Below are positions 1 through 7,695 of a stretch of 64,000 bases of DNA, piece by piece; position 1 is the stretch's first letter; each line of letters begins with the position of its first letter. Origin of the DNA: Burkholderia aenigmatica (GTDB lineage: Bacteria > Pseudomonadota > Gammaproteobacteria > Burkholderiales > Burkholderiaceae); the NCBI RefSeq assembly GCF_902499175.1, contig NZ_CABVQC010000010.1, forward strand, positions 62,001-126,000, read 5' to 3'. Below the pieces are notes generated by a model. The model did not search any database and had not been told where the DNA came from. It saw only the letters and a program-made list of their open reading frames with translations. The position numbers were made by a program, and so were the translations under genes.

Positions 1-390
1 CGGCTGTTCCGCCCAACCGTGTCGCTGCTCAGCGGTGTCGCCGGTTCGCTCGAGATGGAGCTGCGGACGATCGCGAAGCAGAGCGTGACCGTGGTCGTCA
101 GCTTCGCGCCGTATTCGGCGGAAGCGACGCGCGTCGCGCAGGCCGCGAAGGCGCAGGGCAGCCGGATCGTCGCGATCACCGACAGCGCGGTGTCGCCGAT
201 CGCGCTGCACGCGGATGCACAGCTGATCTTCACGCACGACAGTCCGTCGTTCTTCCCGTCGCTGGTGGCCGCGCATGCGATGGCCGAAGCGCTGGTCGCG
301 CAGTTGCTGGCGCTCGAAGGCAGCGATGCGATCGCCGCGCTCGAACGCACGGAAGCGGAACTGCACGCGAAGGGCGCTTACGTCGTCTGA
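1..390 (+). CDS. RpiR/MurR-type transcriptional regulator, C-terminal part (cut by window edge)
   Basis: About 129 residues are visible, open at the left edge and ending at a TGA. They form a sugar-isomerase (SIS) fold: a strand with VVVSFAPYS, a helix, then RIVAITDS, the strand-loop pattern with which SIS domains hold a phosphosugar. In RpiR/MurR regulators this sensor domain follows an N-terminal helix-turn-helix, which would lie outside the window. Such proteins usually repress a neighbouring sugar or amino-sugar operon; nothing in the window shows which. A stand-alone SIS isomerase is possible, but the short C-terminal helix and the overall spacing fit the regulator better. Confidence 0.75.
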   Translation, partial: RLFRPTVSLLSGVAGSLEMELRTIAKQSVTVVVSFAPYSAEATRVAQAAKAQGSRIVAITDSAVSPIALHADAQLIFTHDSPSFFPSLVAAHAMAEALVAQLLALEGSDAIAALERTEAELHAKGAYVV

Positions 391-448
391 CGCGGTACGT
401 GCGGCTTTAACGCCTCGTTATCATTTTCGATTCAAGCGGATTCAACCG

Positions 449-877
449 ATGACGTTCACATACGAGGTGACGGACGCGGGCGACGCGAACGTTCGCAAGC
501 AGATCGTCGCGCCGCTCATCCGGTTCAACGAAAGCCAGGCGGGCCCGATCGATGCCCGTTCGCTGGCCGTGGTCGTGACCGATGGCGAAGGCGCGGTGGT
601 CGGTGGCCTGTGGGGCAGTACCGCGTACGGCTGGCTGCATGTCGACCTGCTCGTGGTGCCCGAGGCCGCGCGCGGCCAGGGCGCGGGCACGCGCATCATG
701 GACCTGGCCGAGGCGGAAGCCGTCGCGCGCGGCTGCCATAGCGCGTGGCTCGACACGTTCGACTTCCAGGCGCGGCCGTTCTACGAGAAACGCGGCTATG
801 TCCGCTTCGGCGAACTGCCGGATTATCCAGCCGGACACTCGCGCATTTTCCTGACCAAGAAGTTGGCCGCGGGCTGA
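449..877 (+). CDS. GNAT family N-acetyltransferase
   Basis: A 142-residue protein of normal length for a single GNAT domain. The acetyl-CoA binding stretch is VVPEAARGQGAGTRIMDLAE (V/I-x-P-x-x-R-G-x-G-x-G/A), followed by the late motif FYEKRGYVRFGELPDYPAGH that closes the fold. The substrate cannot be told; the family acetylates small amines, antibiotics or protein N-termini with acetyl-CoA in the cytoplasm. The ATG at 449 is chosen because the GNAT fold begins right after it; the reading frame runs further upstream but would overlap the preceding gene and adds no domain. No clear ribosome site is visible. It follows the regulator by 58 bases, on the same strand. Confidence 0.85.
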   Translation: MTFTYEVTDAGDANVRKQIVAPLIRFNESQAGPIDARSLAVVVTDGEGAVVGGLWGSTAYGWLHVDLLVVPEAARGQGAGTRIMDLAEAEAVARGCHSAWLDTFDFQARPFYEKRGYVRFGELPDYPAGHSRIFLTKKLAAG

Positions 878-1069
878 GTGCCGCCGCCGCATGGCGCGGC
901 GCGGTTGACGAGGTCGCCGGCCGTCGCCTAGGATACCGGTCAGCGATGCAGGTCGCTTCCGGGTCCGCGGAAAGGGTTGAACCCACCTGTCGCAGCAAAT
1001 TCAGCTTTCCACCTGTCCTTTGTGCTGGCGGTATTGCGGACCTTCGGCCAATACTGCACGAGGATTCGC

Positions 1070-2737
1070 ATGAAAAAGCTGCCCCCCAGGGCCAATCCCG
1101 AACATCTGAAAAAGCAGGCCAAGGCATTGTTGCGCCTGTACCGGCAGGGTGACGCCGATGCCGTCGCGCACTTCATCCGGTTTCTGCCTGCCGCCGCGCA
1201 CCGCACACACGACGAAACGCTCGCGCTCGGGCTCCGGCTGCACGACGCGCAATCCTGCATTGCGCGCGAGTACGGTTTTGCGTCATGGGCCGATCTCGGC
1301 GCGTTCGTCGAAACGCACGCGCTGGCGGGGCAACCGCGGTCGCAACTGATCCGGCGCTGGCTCGACCTGGCGTACGGCGGCGACGTGACCGGCGGCTACG
1401 ACGCCCCCCGGCCGCGTGTTGCCGTGCAACTGCTGCTCGACCATCCCGATCTCGTTGCGGGCGATCCGACCGTCGCATGCGCGGCCGGCGATCTCGACGC
1501 GGTGAAGGCGGCGCTGGCCGCCGGTTCCGGCTGGATCGCGCGCGCCGGTGGCGTGCTGAAGCTGCCGCCGCTGGTCGCCGTCACGCATTCGCGGCTCGGG
1601 CAGATTCCCGAGTTTGCCGCCAGGCTGCGCGCTTGCGCGCGTCTTCTGCTCGATGCCGGCGCCGATCCGAACCAGCGGATCGGCAACCGCTTTCCGCCGG
1701 CTTCGCTCGCCGCGCCCGACGAAGCGGAGCCGCTGTCGGCGCTGTACGGTGCGGCGGGCGTCAATCGCGATCCGCTGCTCACCGCCATGCTGCTGGAAGC
1801 CGGCGCCGATCCGAACGACGGCGAATCGCTGTATCACTCGGTGGAAAATCCGGCCTGTACGCGCCTGTTGCTCGAACACGGCGCGCGGGTGGGCGGCACG
1901 AATGCGTTGCGGCGCGCGTTCGACATGCGCGACGCGGACGCGCTCGAACTGCTGCTCGCGCATGGCGGCGACCCGAACGAGCCGCCCGGCGCGGGGCTGG
2001 CGCAGACCTGGGGCGCGCCGTTGTTGCGGGCGATCGGCGTGCGCTGCTCGGCACGCCATGTCGCCGCGCTGCTGGCGGCCGGCGCCGATCCGCGCGCGCG
2101 GACCCCGACCGGCGTCAGTGCGTACCGGCTGGCGATGCAGACCGGGCTGTCCGACGTCGCGGCGCTGTTGGGGGCGGCCGGCGCGGACGAGCCGCTCGAC
2201 GCGGCAGACGCGTTCGTGGCGGCCTGCGCGCGCGCCGATGCCGACGACGCACGGCGCATCCAGATGCGCCATCCCGAACTGCCCGGTGCGCTGCCCGGCG
2301 AGCGGCTGCGACTGCTGCCGGATGCGGCCGCGTGGGGGTCGGGCGACGCGGTGAAGGTCATGGTCGAACTGGGTTGGCCGATCGCGGCGCGGGGCGGCGA
2401 CTGGGATGCGAGCGCGCTGAATCATGCGGTGTTCCGCGGCGATGCGGGCTTGCTCGCGTTCCTGCTCGCGCACGGCGCGAACTGGCGCGACCTGCACGGG
2501 TTCGAGAGCGATGCGCTCGGCACCTTGTCCTGGGCATCCGTCAACGAACCGGAGCAGGTCGGCGCGTCCGACTGGGAGGCTTGCGCGCGGCTGCTGCTCG
2601 CGCACGGCGTGCCGCAAGCCGCGCGGGACCCGTCAAATCCGGACGGCGTGCTGATCGACGGTCGCGCGATGCGTTTCTCCGAGGCCGTCACCGACGTGTT
2701 GCTCGGTATCGACGGCGGGGTAGCCGCCGCGAAGTAA
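1070..2737 (+). CDS. Ankyrin-repeat protein
   Basis: A 555-residue cytoplasmic protein with no signal peptide or membrane segment. The first 80 residues are helical and charged (start MKKLPPRANPEHLKKQAKALL). From about residue 150 onward come degenerate ankyrin repeats, recognised by recurring units such as LLLDAGADPN, LLEAGADPNDG, LLLEHGARVGG, LLLAHGGDPNE and FLLAHGANW. Ankyrin arrays bind other proteins; the partner is unknown. The ATG at 1070 is preferred over an upstream start at 977 because the conserved N-terminus begins there. It stands alone, and is followed by two strong overlapping hairpins at 2750-2822. The family is common in Burkholderia and mostly uncharacterised. Confidence 0.85.
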   Translation: MKKLPPRANPEHLKKQAKALLRLYRQGDADAVAHFIRFLPAAAHRTHDETLALGLRLHDAQSCIAREYGFASWADLGAFVETHALAGQPRSQLIRRWLDLAYGGDVTGGYDAPRPRVAVQLLLDHPDLVAGDPTVACAAGDLDAVKAALAAGSGWIARAGGVLKLPPLVAVTHSRLGQIPEFAARLRACARLLLDAGADPNQRIGNRFPPASLAAPDEAEPLSALYGAAGVNRDPLLTAMLLEAGADPNDGESLYHSVENPACTRLLLEHGARVGGTNALRRAFDMRDADALELLLAHGGDPNEPPGAGLAQTWGAPLLRAIGVRCSARHVAALLAAGADPRARTPTGVSAYRLAMQTGLSDVAALLGAAGADEPLDAADAFVAACARADADDARRIQMRHPELPGALPGERLRLLPDAAAWGSGDAVKVMVELGWPIAARGGDWDASALNHAVFRGDAGLLAFLLAHGANWRDLHGFESDALGTLSWASVNEPEQVGASDWEACARLLLAHGVPQAARDPSNPDGVLIDGRAMRFSEAVTDVLLGIDGGVAAAK

Positions 2738-2749
2738 ACGACGGCGGGC

Positions 2750-2822
2750 CGGCAACGAGCGGGCGGCGGCGCCCGCCCGCTCGTTGCCGACTGCCGGCAC
2801 GCAGTCGGCGCACCGGTTTTTT
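2750..2822 (+). terminator. Overlapping double hairpin with T tract after the ankyrin gene
   Basis: Two stems compete for the same bases. The first has perfect 16-base arms at 2750-2765 and 2774-2789. The second has 9-base arms GCCGACTGC (2786-2794) and GCAGTCGGC (2801-2809), followed seven bases later by six T residues (2817-2822). The second looks like a rho-independent terminator for the ankyrin gene; the first shares its last four bases with it, so only one can form fully. Confidence 0.6.
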
Positions 2823-2912
2823 CCTGTCGCGCGACGACATTTCGATGAACGCTGAAACGTCGTGTGCACGACCGGCGTAAGCTCAGTCGTCAACTTCCTT
2901 CCGGAGTCCACG

Positions 2913-3773
2913 ATGACCCGTTCCGACCTGCAAGCCCGCCAAGCCGAAGCGTTCCGCGCCCTGCATGCACGCCCCGGCGCCTTCATCATCCCGAACCCGT
3001 GGGACGCCGGCACCGCGCGCCTGCTCGCGATGGCCGGCTTCGAGGCGCTCGCGACCACGAGTGCTGGCTACGCGTTTTCGAAAGGTCAGCCCGACAATGC
3101 GATCGACCGCGACGCGATGCTCGATCACATCGCCGAGATCGTTGCCGCGGGCGGCCTGCCCGTCAGCGCCGATCTCGAGAACGGCTTCGGCGACGCGCCC
3201 GACACGGTGGCCGAAACGATCCGGCTCGCGGCCGAGGCCGGCGCGGTCGGCGGCTCGATCGAGGACGCGACGGGCCGTGCCGACGCGCCGATCTACGCGC
3301 GCGATGCGGCGATCGACCGCGTCGCGGCGGCCGTCGACGCGGCGCGCGCGCTGCCGTTTCCGTTCACGCTGACCGCGCGCTGCGAAAACTACCTGCATGG
3401 CCGGCCCGACCTCGCCGATACGATCGCGCGGCTCGTTGCGTATCGCGACGCGGGCGCCGACGTGCTGTATGCGCCGGGCATCACCGATGCGGACGAAATC
3501 GCGGCGGTGACGCAGGCGGTCGGTGCGCCCGTGAACGTCGTGATGGGGTTGCGGGGCGGGTTGCTGAGCCTCGACGCACTGGCGGCGCTCGGCGTGAAGC
3601 GCGTGAGCGTCGGCGGCGCGCTGGCGCGGGCCGCGCTCGGCGCGTTCCTGCGCGCCGCGAAGGAGATGGCGCAGGACGGCACGTTCACGTTTACGCAAGC
3701 GGCCGTGCCCGGGCGCGATATCAACCGCTGGTTTGCGTCGCCCGATAATTCACCGGTTTTGTTCGGGGAATGA
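2913..3773 (+). CDS. Isocitrate lyase/PEP mutase family protein
   Basis: A 286-residue TIM-barrel enzyme of the PEP mutase/isocitrate lyase superfamily, single-domain type. Visible family motifs are FIIPNPWDAGTARLL near the N-terminus, ADLENGFGD (metal-binding acidic loop, around residue 90), GSIEDAT and TARCENYL. The subfamily cleaves or forms C-C or P-C bonds in 2-methylisocitrate-, oxaloacetate- or phosphonopyruvate-like substrates; the usual KKCGH lyase signature is absent, so the exact reaction is open. The start at 2913 follows a TTCCGGAG ribosome site; the longer frame from 2862 has no such site. It stands alone between the terminator region and an AT-richer gap. Confidence 0.85.
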   Translation: MTRSDLQARQAEAFRALHARPGAFIIPNPWDAGTARLLAMAGFEALATTSAGYAFSKGQPDNAIDRDAMLDHIAEIVAAGGLPVSADLENGFGDAPDTVAETIRLAAEAGAVGGSIEDATGRADAPIYARDAAIDRVAAAVDAARALPFPFTLTARCENYLHGRPDLADTIARLVAYRDAGADVLYAPGITDADEIAAVTQAVGAPVNVVMGLRGGLLSLDALAALGVKRVSVGGALARAALGAFLRAAKEMAQDGTFTFTQAAVPGRDINRWFASPDNSPVLFGE

Positions 3774-4108
3774 GCGCAAATAAATCGTGGGATCGTTTCC
3801 AGCCGATATATTGATTGACAATAATCAACCGATTTCGCGTCTGAATTAAACGTCGGTGACGACGCAAAATTCATCGTCTATTCTCCGCATTCCGCCCGTT
3901 CGACCGGGGCCGGCGCGCAAGCCGCGCCGGATCGGCCGAGTGGGCGCCCGCCGTGCGCATCGATGCCGCGCATTGTTGCATTTTCCCCGCCGTGAGTTTT
4001 TTACGCGGGAGTTGCCGGCCGGTTTTTTGATTGATAATCTGCGGCACCTTCGCAAGAACGGTCGGTGAGCCGCCGAGAATATCGATATATAAAAATGCTG
4101 AGAGAGCG
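3774..4108. other. 335-base gene-free stretch, AT-richer than the surroundings
   Basis: No supportable gene. Both ends are clearly richer in A/T than the neighbouring genes. It holds an inverted repeat TTGATT (3811-3816) / AATCAA (3823-3828) overlapping a TTGACA-like hexamer, and close to the next gene an ATCGATATATAAAA stretch (4081-4094). The right end probably carries the promoter of the DUF2158 gene, but no good -35/-10 pair can be fixed. Confidence 0.5.
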
Positions 4109-4375
4109 ATGACGATCCGAGAAAATCAACGCGTCCGGTTTCGCGTCGGCGATGTCGTGACGCTGAAGACGGGCGGGCCGCGCATGACCGTCACCTATGC
4201 CGGGCCGGTCGTGTTCGACGACGGCGACTGGCTGATCTGCCAGTGGTTCGACGAAAACGGCGAATTCCGGCAGGAAATGTTCCATCACGACACGGTGGTG
4301 CCCGAGCCGCGCGCGATTTCGGCCGGGCGCGTCCGCATGCGCATGCAGTCGCATCGCTACCGGTCGGCTGCCTGA
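4109..4375 (+). CDS. YodC-like DUF2158 family small protein
   Basis: An 88-residue protein. The first 60 residues carry the DUF2158/YodC pattern: F-x-V-G-D-V-V-x-L-K-T-G-G-P-x-M-T-V, then WLICQWFDENGE. This small beta-rich family (YodC in E. coli, about 60 residues) has no established function. Here there is an extra tail ending in an Arg-rich stretch (RVRMRMQSHRYR), which may bind nucleic acid. The ATG at 4109 follows GAGAGAG; a start at 4031 is possible but the conserved domain begins at 4109. It stands downstream of an AT-rich promoter-like region and 101 bases before the P450 gene on the same strand. Confidence 0.75.
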   Translation: MTIRENQRVRFRVGDVVTLKTGGPRMTVTYAGPVVFDDGDWLICQWFDENGEFRQEMFHHDTVVPEPRAISAGRVRMRMQSHRYRSAA

Positions 4376-4476
4376 CGTTCCCCTGTCGTCGCGATGCGGC
4401 CATGCGCGATGCCCGCGCCGCGACATTTCACGCCAGCCCGAAACTTGCGGCGGCGCGCTACGCCGATACTGTCCGC

Positions 4477-5652
4477 ATGAACCCGACCGATCCCATCGCA
4501 GCGGTCACGCACCGCGATCCCTATCCCTACTATGCGGCGCTCGTCGACGGGCCGCCGCTCGCGTTCGACGCCACGCTCGGCCTGTGGGTCGCGAGCCGCG
4601 CGGCCGCCGTGACGGCCGTGCTCGGCCATCCGGCCTGCCGCGTGCGCCCGCTGGACGCGCCGGTGCCGCCCGCGTTGCGCGGTACGACGGCCGGCGCGCT
4701 GTTCGGCGAGCTGGTGCGGATGAACGACGGCACGTTGCGGCACGACGTGCCGAAGCAGGCGCTGCGCACCGCATTCGCGCCGATCGACACGGCTGCGCTG
4801 CACGCCCGAGCCGCGCAGCTTGCCGCGCGGCGCTTGCCGGCGCCGGGCGATGCCGGCGCGCTGAATGCGTGGTGCATGACGGTGCCCGTCTGCGCGGTTG
4901 CCGATCTGCTCGGCTTCGACGAGACGCAGCTCGACGATATCGCGGCGCGGGTCGTCGATTTCGTCGCCGCGCTGTCACCGTTGTCGGATACCGTCGCCCT
5001 GGCCCGCGCGAGCGACGCCGCGCGGCAGCTGCTCGACCGGATGACGGAGCGCGTCGCGCAGACGCATGCGCACGACGGCACGCTCGTCGCCGCCGTCCAG
5101 CAGGCGGCCCGCGCGTCGGGCTGGCAGGGCAGCGGCGCAATGATTGCGAATCTCGTCGGACTGCTGTCGCAGACTTGCGAGGCGACCGCCGCGTGGCTCG
5201 GCAATGCGCTGGTGGCGTGGAACGGTGAGGCGGGAGCGGGCGCCGCGCACGCCGTGCTGGACGATGCCGCGCTCGACGCATTCGTTGCCGAAGTCGGGCG
5301 CTTCGATTCACCCGTACAGAACACGCGCCGCTTCGTCGCATCGCGCACGACGATCGAAGGCGTGACCGTCGAAGCCGGCGACGCGATCCTCGTCGTGCTC
5401 GCCGCGGCGAACCGCGACCCGGCCGTACATCGCGATCCGCACCGGTTCATGCCCGTCCGCACGGCCGGGCCGAATTTCGGCTTCGGCACGGGGCCGCATG
5501 GCTGCCCGGGCGAGCGGATCGCGCGGGCGGTAACGGCGGGGTCGTTCGGGGCGTGGCTGCGTGCGGGCGGCGGGCTGCCGCACGACGGGCTTGCTTGGGA
5601 TTACCGCGCGTCGACCAATGTCAGGATGCCGAAGTTCGACGCGGTACGGTAA
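4477..5652 (+). CDS. Cytochrome P450
   Basis: A soluble bacterial P450 of 391 residues. The haem-binding loop is FGFGTGPHGCPGE, with the haem-ligating cysteine at about residue 343. The K-helix ExxR motif is EVGR, followed by FDSPVQNTRR. The I-helix, which in most P450s reads A/G-G-x-D/E-T for oxygen activation, here reads LLSQTCEATAAW, so the usual Ala/Gly-Gly pair is missing and the acid and threonine are separated by one residue. Substrate unknown; no ferredoxin or reductase gene is adjacent, so electrons must come from elsewhere. The start at 4477 fits the family N-terminus (DPYPYYAAL); an open frame continues upstream to 4243. Confidence 0.9.
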   Translation: MNPTDPIAAVTHRDPYPYYAALVDGPPLAFDATLGLWVASRAAAVTAVLGHPACRVRPLDAPVPPALRGTTAGALFGELVRMNDGTLRHDVPKQALRTAFAPIDTAALHARAAQLAARRLPAPGDAGALNAWCMTVPVCAVADLLGFDETQLDDIAARVVDFVAALSPLSDTVALARASDAARQLLDRMTERVAQTHAHDGTLVAAVQQAARASGWQGSGAMIANLVGLLSQTCEATAAWLGNALVAWNGEAGAGAAHAVLDDAALDAFVAEVGRFDSPVQNTRRFVASRTTIEGVTVEAGDAILVVLAAANRDPAVHRDPHRFMPVRTAGPNFGFGTGPHGCPGERIARAVTAGSFGAWLRAGGGLPHDGLAWDYRASTNVRMPKFDAVR

Positions 5653-5667
5653 CGGGGAAAGAGGGAC

Positions 5668-5994
5668 TTAACGGCAGCCTTGCTTTTCCGCCCATTGCTC
5701 CTGGGCGGCGACACGGCGCTGCACGCGCTCGACGAGACCGGTGGAAAAGGTCCGCATGCTGATGCCGCGGCGCTTGGCGAGGATCGTCTGCGCGACATCG
5801 GTGCGCGGGTTCGGCTGGCAGGCCCAGTACAGCGTCATCAGCCAGCCGATGCCGGTCCACCCGAACAGCGCGTTGAACATCGCGACCGTCAGCTTGTCGT
5901 GCCGGCCGCGCCGGTCGGCAATGACCGCCGGCAGAAAATAGATCGCGATCGCGGCCACCGAACCGGCCACTTGAATCAGGACTGCGTTCTGCAT
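5668..5994 (-). CDS. Superinfection-immunity-family small membrane protein
   Basis: A 108-residue inner-membrane protein. The first 60 residues match the pattern of the superinfection immunity family (Imm_superinfect, named after phage T4 Imm): a first hydrophobic helix ending IYFLPAVIADRRGRH, a short polar turn, then MFNALFGWTGIGWLMTLYWAC. T4 Imm stops DNA injection by a second phage; most bacterial members are untested and may have another role. The C-terminal 45 residues are basic and amphipathic. The ATG at 5994 is the only start placing the first helix at the N-terminus. It converges on the P450 gene and is not near any phage gene. Confidence 0.7.
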   Translation of the reverse strand: MQNAVLIQVAGSVAAIAIYFLPAVIADRRGRHDKLTVAMFNALFGWTGIGWLMTLYWACQPNPRTDVAQTILAKRRGISMRTFSTGLVERVQRRVAAQEQWAEKQGCR

Positions 5995-6095
5995 GTTGCT
6001 GCTCCATCCGAACTGCAATGGGACCGATTGTCGCGCTTTTTTCGTTCGCGTGCAGGCCGCGCACAGGCAATTGATTGTTGCGCTTTTAATGACGA

Positions 6096-6515
6096 TCAGC
6101 CGGCTTCGGCGTCCGCCGGCTGCACTTCGTTGCTCAGCGCGAAACCTTCGTCGCGCCAGCCCGTCACGCCGCCGATCATCAGCTTGACCGGCCGGCCGAG
6201 GCGCGCGAGCTGGATTGCCGCGCGCGCGGCGCCGTTGCAGTGCGGGCCTGCGCAGTAGACGACGAACAGCGTGCTGGTCGGATAGCCGGCGAGCTTGCTC
6301 TCGATGATCTTGCGGTGCGGCAGGTTGCGCGCGCCGGGCACGTGGCCGGCGGCGAACAGGTCGGGGCCGCGCACGTCGAGCAGCACGAAATCGGGTGCAC
6401 CCGATGCGAGCGCGTCGTGCACGTCCCAGCAATCGGTCTCGAAGCGCAGCGTCGCCTCGAAGTGCGCGAGGGCGGCGGGGCTGTCGGCGGCGGGCACGTC
6501 GGTGACGTAGGACAT
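6096..6515 (-). CDS. Rhodanese-like domain protein
   Basis: A 139-residue single rhodanese domain, cytoplasmic. Family motifs are FVLLDVRGPDLFAAGHVPGA, the CDC25-like acidic/His pair, and an active-site loop starting at Cys88 in VVYCAGPHCNGAARAA, with a second cysteine at 93. Rhodaneses carry sulfur as a persulfide on the loop cysteine; here the loop lacks the usual basic residue of thiosulfate sulfurtransferases, so the sulfur donor is uncertain. It is divergent from the FtrA-type regulator at 6627, an arrangement seen in other proteobacteria, so that regulator probably controls it from the 111-base gap between them. Confidence 0.85.
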   Translation of the reverse strand: MSYVTDVPAADSPAALAHFEATLRFETDCWDVHDALASGAPDFVLLDVRGPDLFAAGHVPGARNLPHRKIIESKLAGYPTSTLFVVYCAGPHCNGAARAAIQLARLGRPVKLMIGGVTGWRDEGFALSNEVQPADAEAG

Positions 6516-6626
6516 GAGCAGGTTCTCCAGAAGGTTGCGCGGAACGCGGTGGAATGAGGGGCAGTATCGCGGTTCCGCACGTTTCGCGGCAGTGGCGCGA
6601 TCGACAAGTTCCGGTAACATCGCGCC

Positions 6627-7601
6627 ATGCTCAATCATCTCGTCGTCGCGCTCGCCTACGATCGCCTCTGCACGTTCGAATTCGGCTGCGTGGTCGAACT
6701 GTTCGCCCTCGAACGCCCCGAGCTCGGGGTCGACTGGTATCGCTTCGCGGTCTGCGCGAGCGAGCCGGGGCCCGTGCGCGCGGCGGGCGGCATCACGGTC
6801 GCCGCGCCGTACCGGCTCGCGACGCTCGATCGCGCCGATACCATCGTGATTCCCGGCTGGCGCGATCCGGAAGAACTGCCGCCGGAGCCGTTGCTGAAGA
6901 AACTGCGGGCCGCGCATCGCCGCGGCGCGCGGCTCTGCTCGATCTGCTCGGGCGTGTTCGTGCTGGCCGCGGCCGGCGTGCTCGACGGCCTCACGGTGAC
7001 GACCCACTGGCGCTATGCGGAGAAATTGCAGGCGCGCTATCCGGCGCTGCGCGTGAATCCCGATGCGCTTTACGTCGACGAAGGGCAGGTGATCACATCG
7101 GCCGGATCGGCGGCGGGGCTCGACATGCTGCTGCATCTCGTGCGCCGCGATCACGGCGGCGCAATTGCGAACCGGGTCGCGCAGCGCCTCGTGCTGCCGC
7201 CGCATCGCGACGGCGGCCAGGCGCAGTTCGTGCCGCGCCCGGTCGCGCCGGGCGGCACCGACCGGCTCGCGAAGCTGATCGACTGGATGCGCGCGCACGC
7301 GGCCGAGCCGCACACGCTCGCATCGCTCGCCGCGCAGGCCGCGATGAGCACGCGCACGCTGCAACGTCAGTTCGCGGATGCGACGGGAATGTCGCCGCTC
7401 GCGTGGCTGATCCGCGAACGCGTGAACGTCGCGAAGGACATGCTCGAAGCGCACCCTGCGCTGTCGCTCGCGCAGGTCGCGGCGCGCGCCGGGTTCGGTT
7501 CCGAGGAATCGCTGCGCCGGCATTTCCGGCGCGTCGCGGCGACGAGTCCGGCCGCGTACCGGCGCGGGATGGATCGTGGCGTAAGATCGCAGGACGCGTG
7601 A
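6627..7601 (+). CDS. ftrA: GlxA/FtrA-type AraC-family regulator with DJ-1/PfpI domain
   Basis: A 324-residue transcription factor. Residues 1-185 form a DJ-1/PfpI (class I amidotransferase-like) fold with Cys107 in the nucleophile-elbow motif SICSGVFVLAAAG; in these regulators the domain senses a ligand and is not known to be catalytic. Residues 215-320 are an AraC-type pair of helix-turn-helices (SLAAQAAMSTRTLQRQF; LAQVAARAGFGSEESLRRHF). The FtrA name rests on the overall pattern and on the divergent rhodanese gene that often accompanies it. The likely target is that rhodanese gene; the inducer is unknown. The ATG at 6627 follows GGTAACATC. Confidence 0.85.
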   Translation: MLNHLVVALAYDRLCTFEFGCVVELFALERPELGVDWYRFAVCASEPGPVRAAGGITVAAPYRLATLDRADTIVIPGWRDPEELPPEPLLKKLRAAHRRGARLCSICSGVFVLAAAGVLDGLTVTTHWRYAEKLQARYPALRVNPDALYVDEGQVITSAGSAAGLDMLLHLVRRDHGGAIANRVAQRLVLPPHRDGGQAQFVPRPVAPGGTDRLAKLIDWMRAHAAEPHTLASLAAQAAMSTRTLQRQFADATGMSPLAWLIRERVNVAKDMLEAHPALSLAQVAARAGFGSEESLRRHFRRVAATSPAAYRRGMDRGVRSQDA

Positions 7602-7695
7602 GCGCCGCGCATCCGCGCGGCGGCGACGGCTTTCGTACCCGGCGGCGCATCGTCTGACCGGGGCATTCCGGACGAAAGCGGAATCAAACAACAAC

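Noticed and set aside
1283-2617. Long minus-strand open frame of 444 codons over the ankyrin gene
   Set aside because: Arg/Gln-rich product with no domain; it is an artefact of high GC opposite a real gene.
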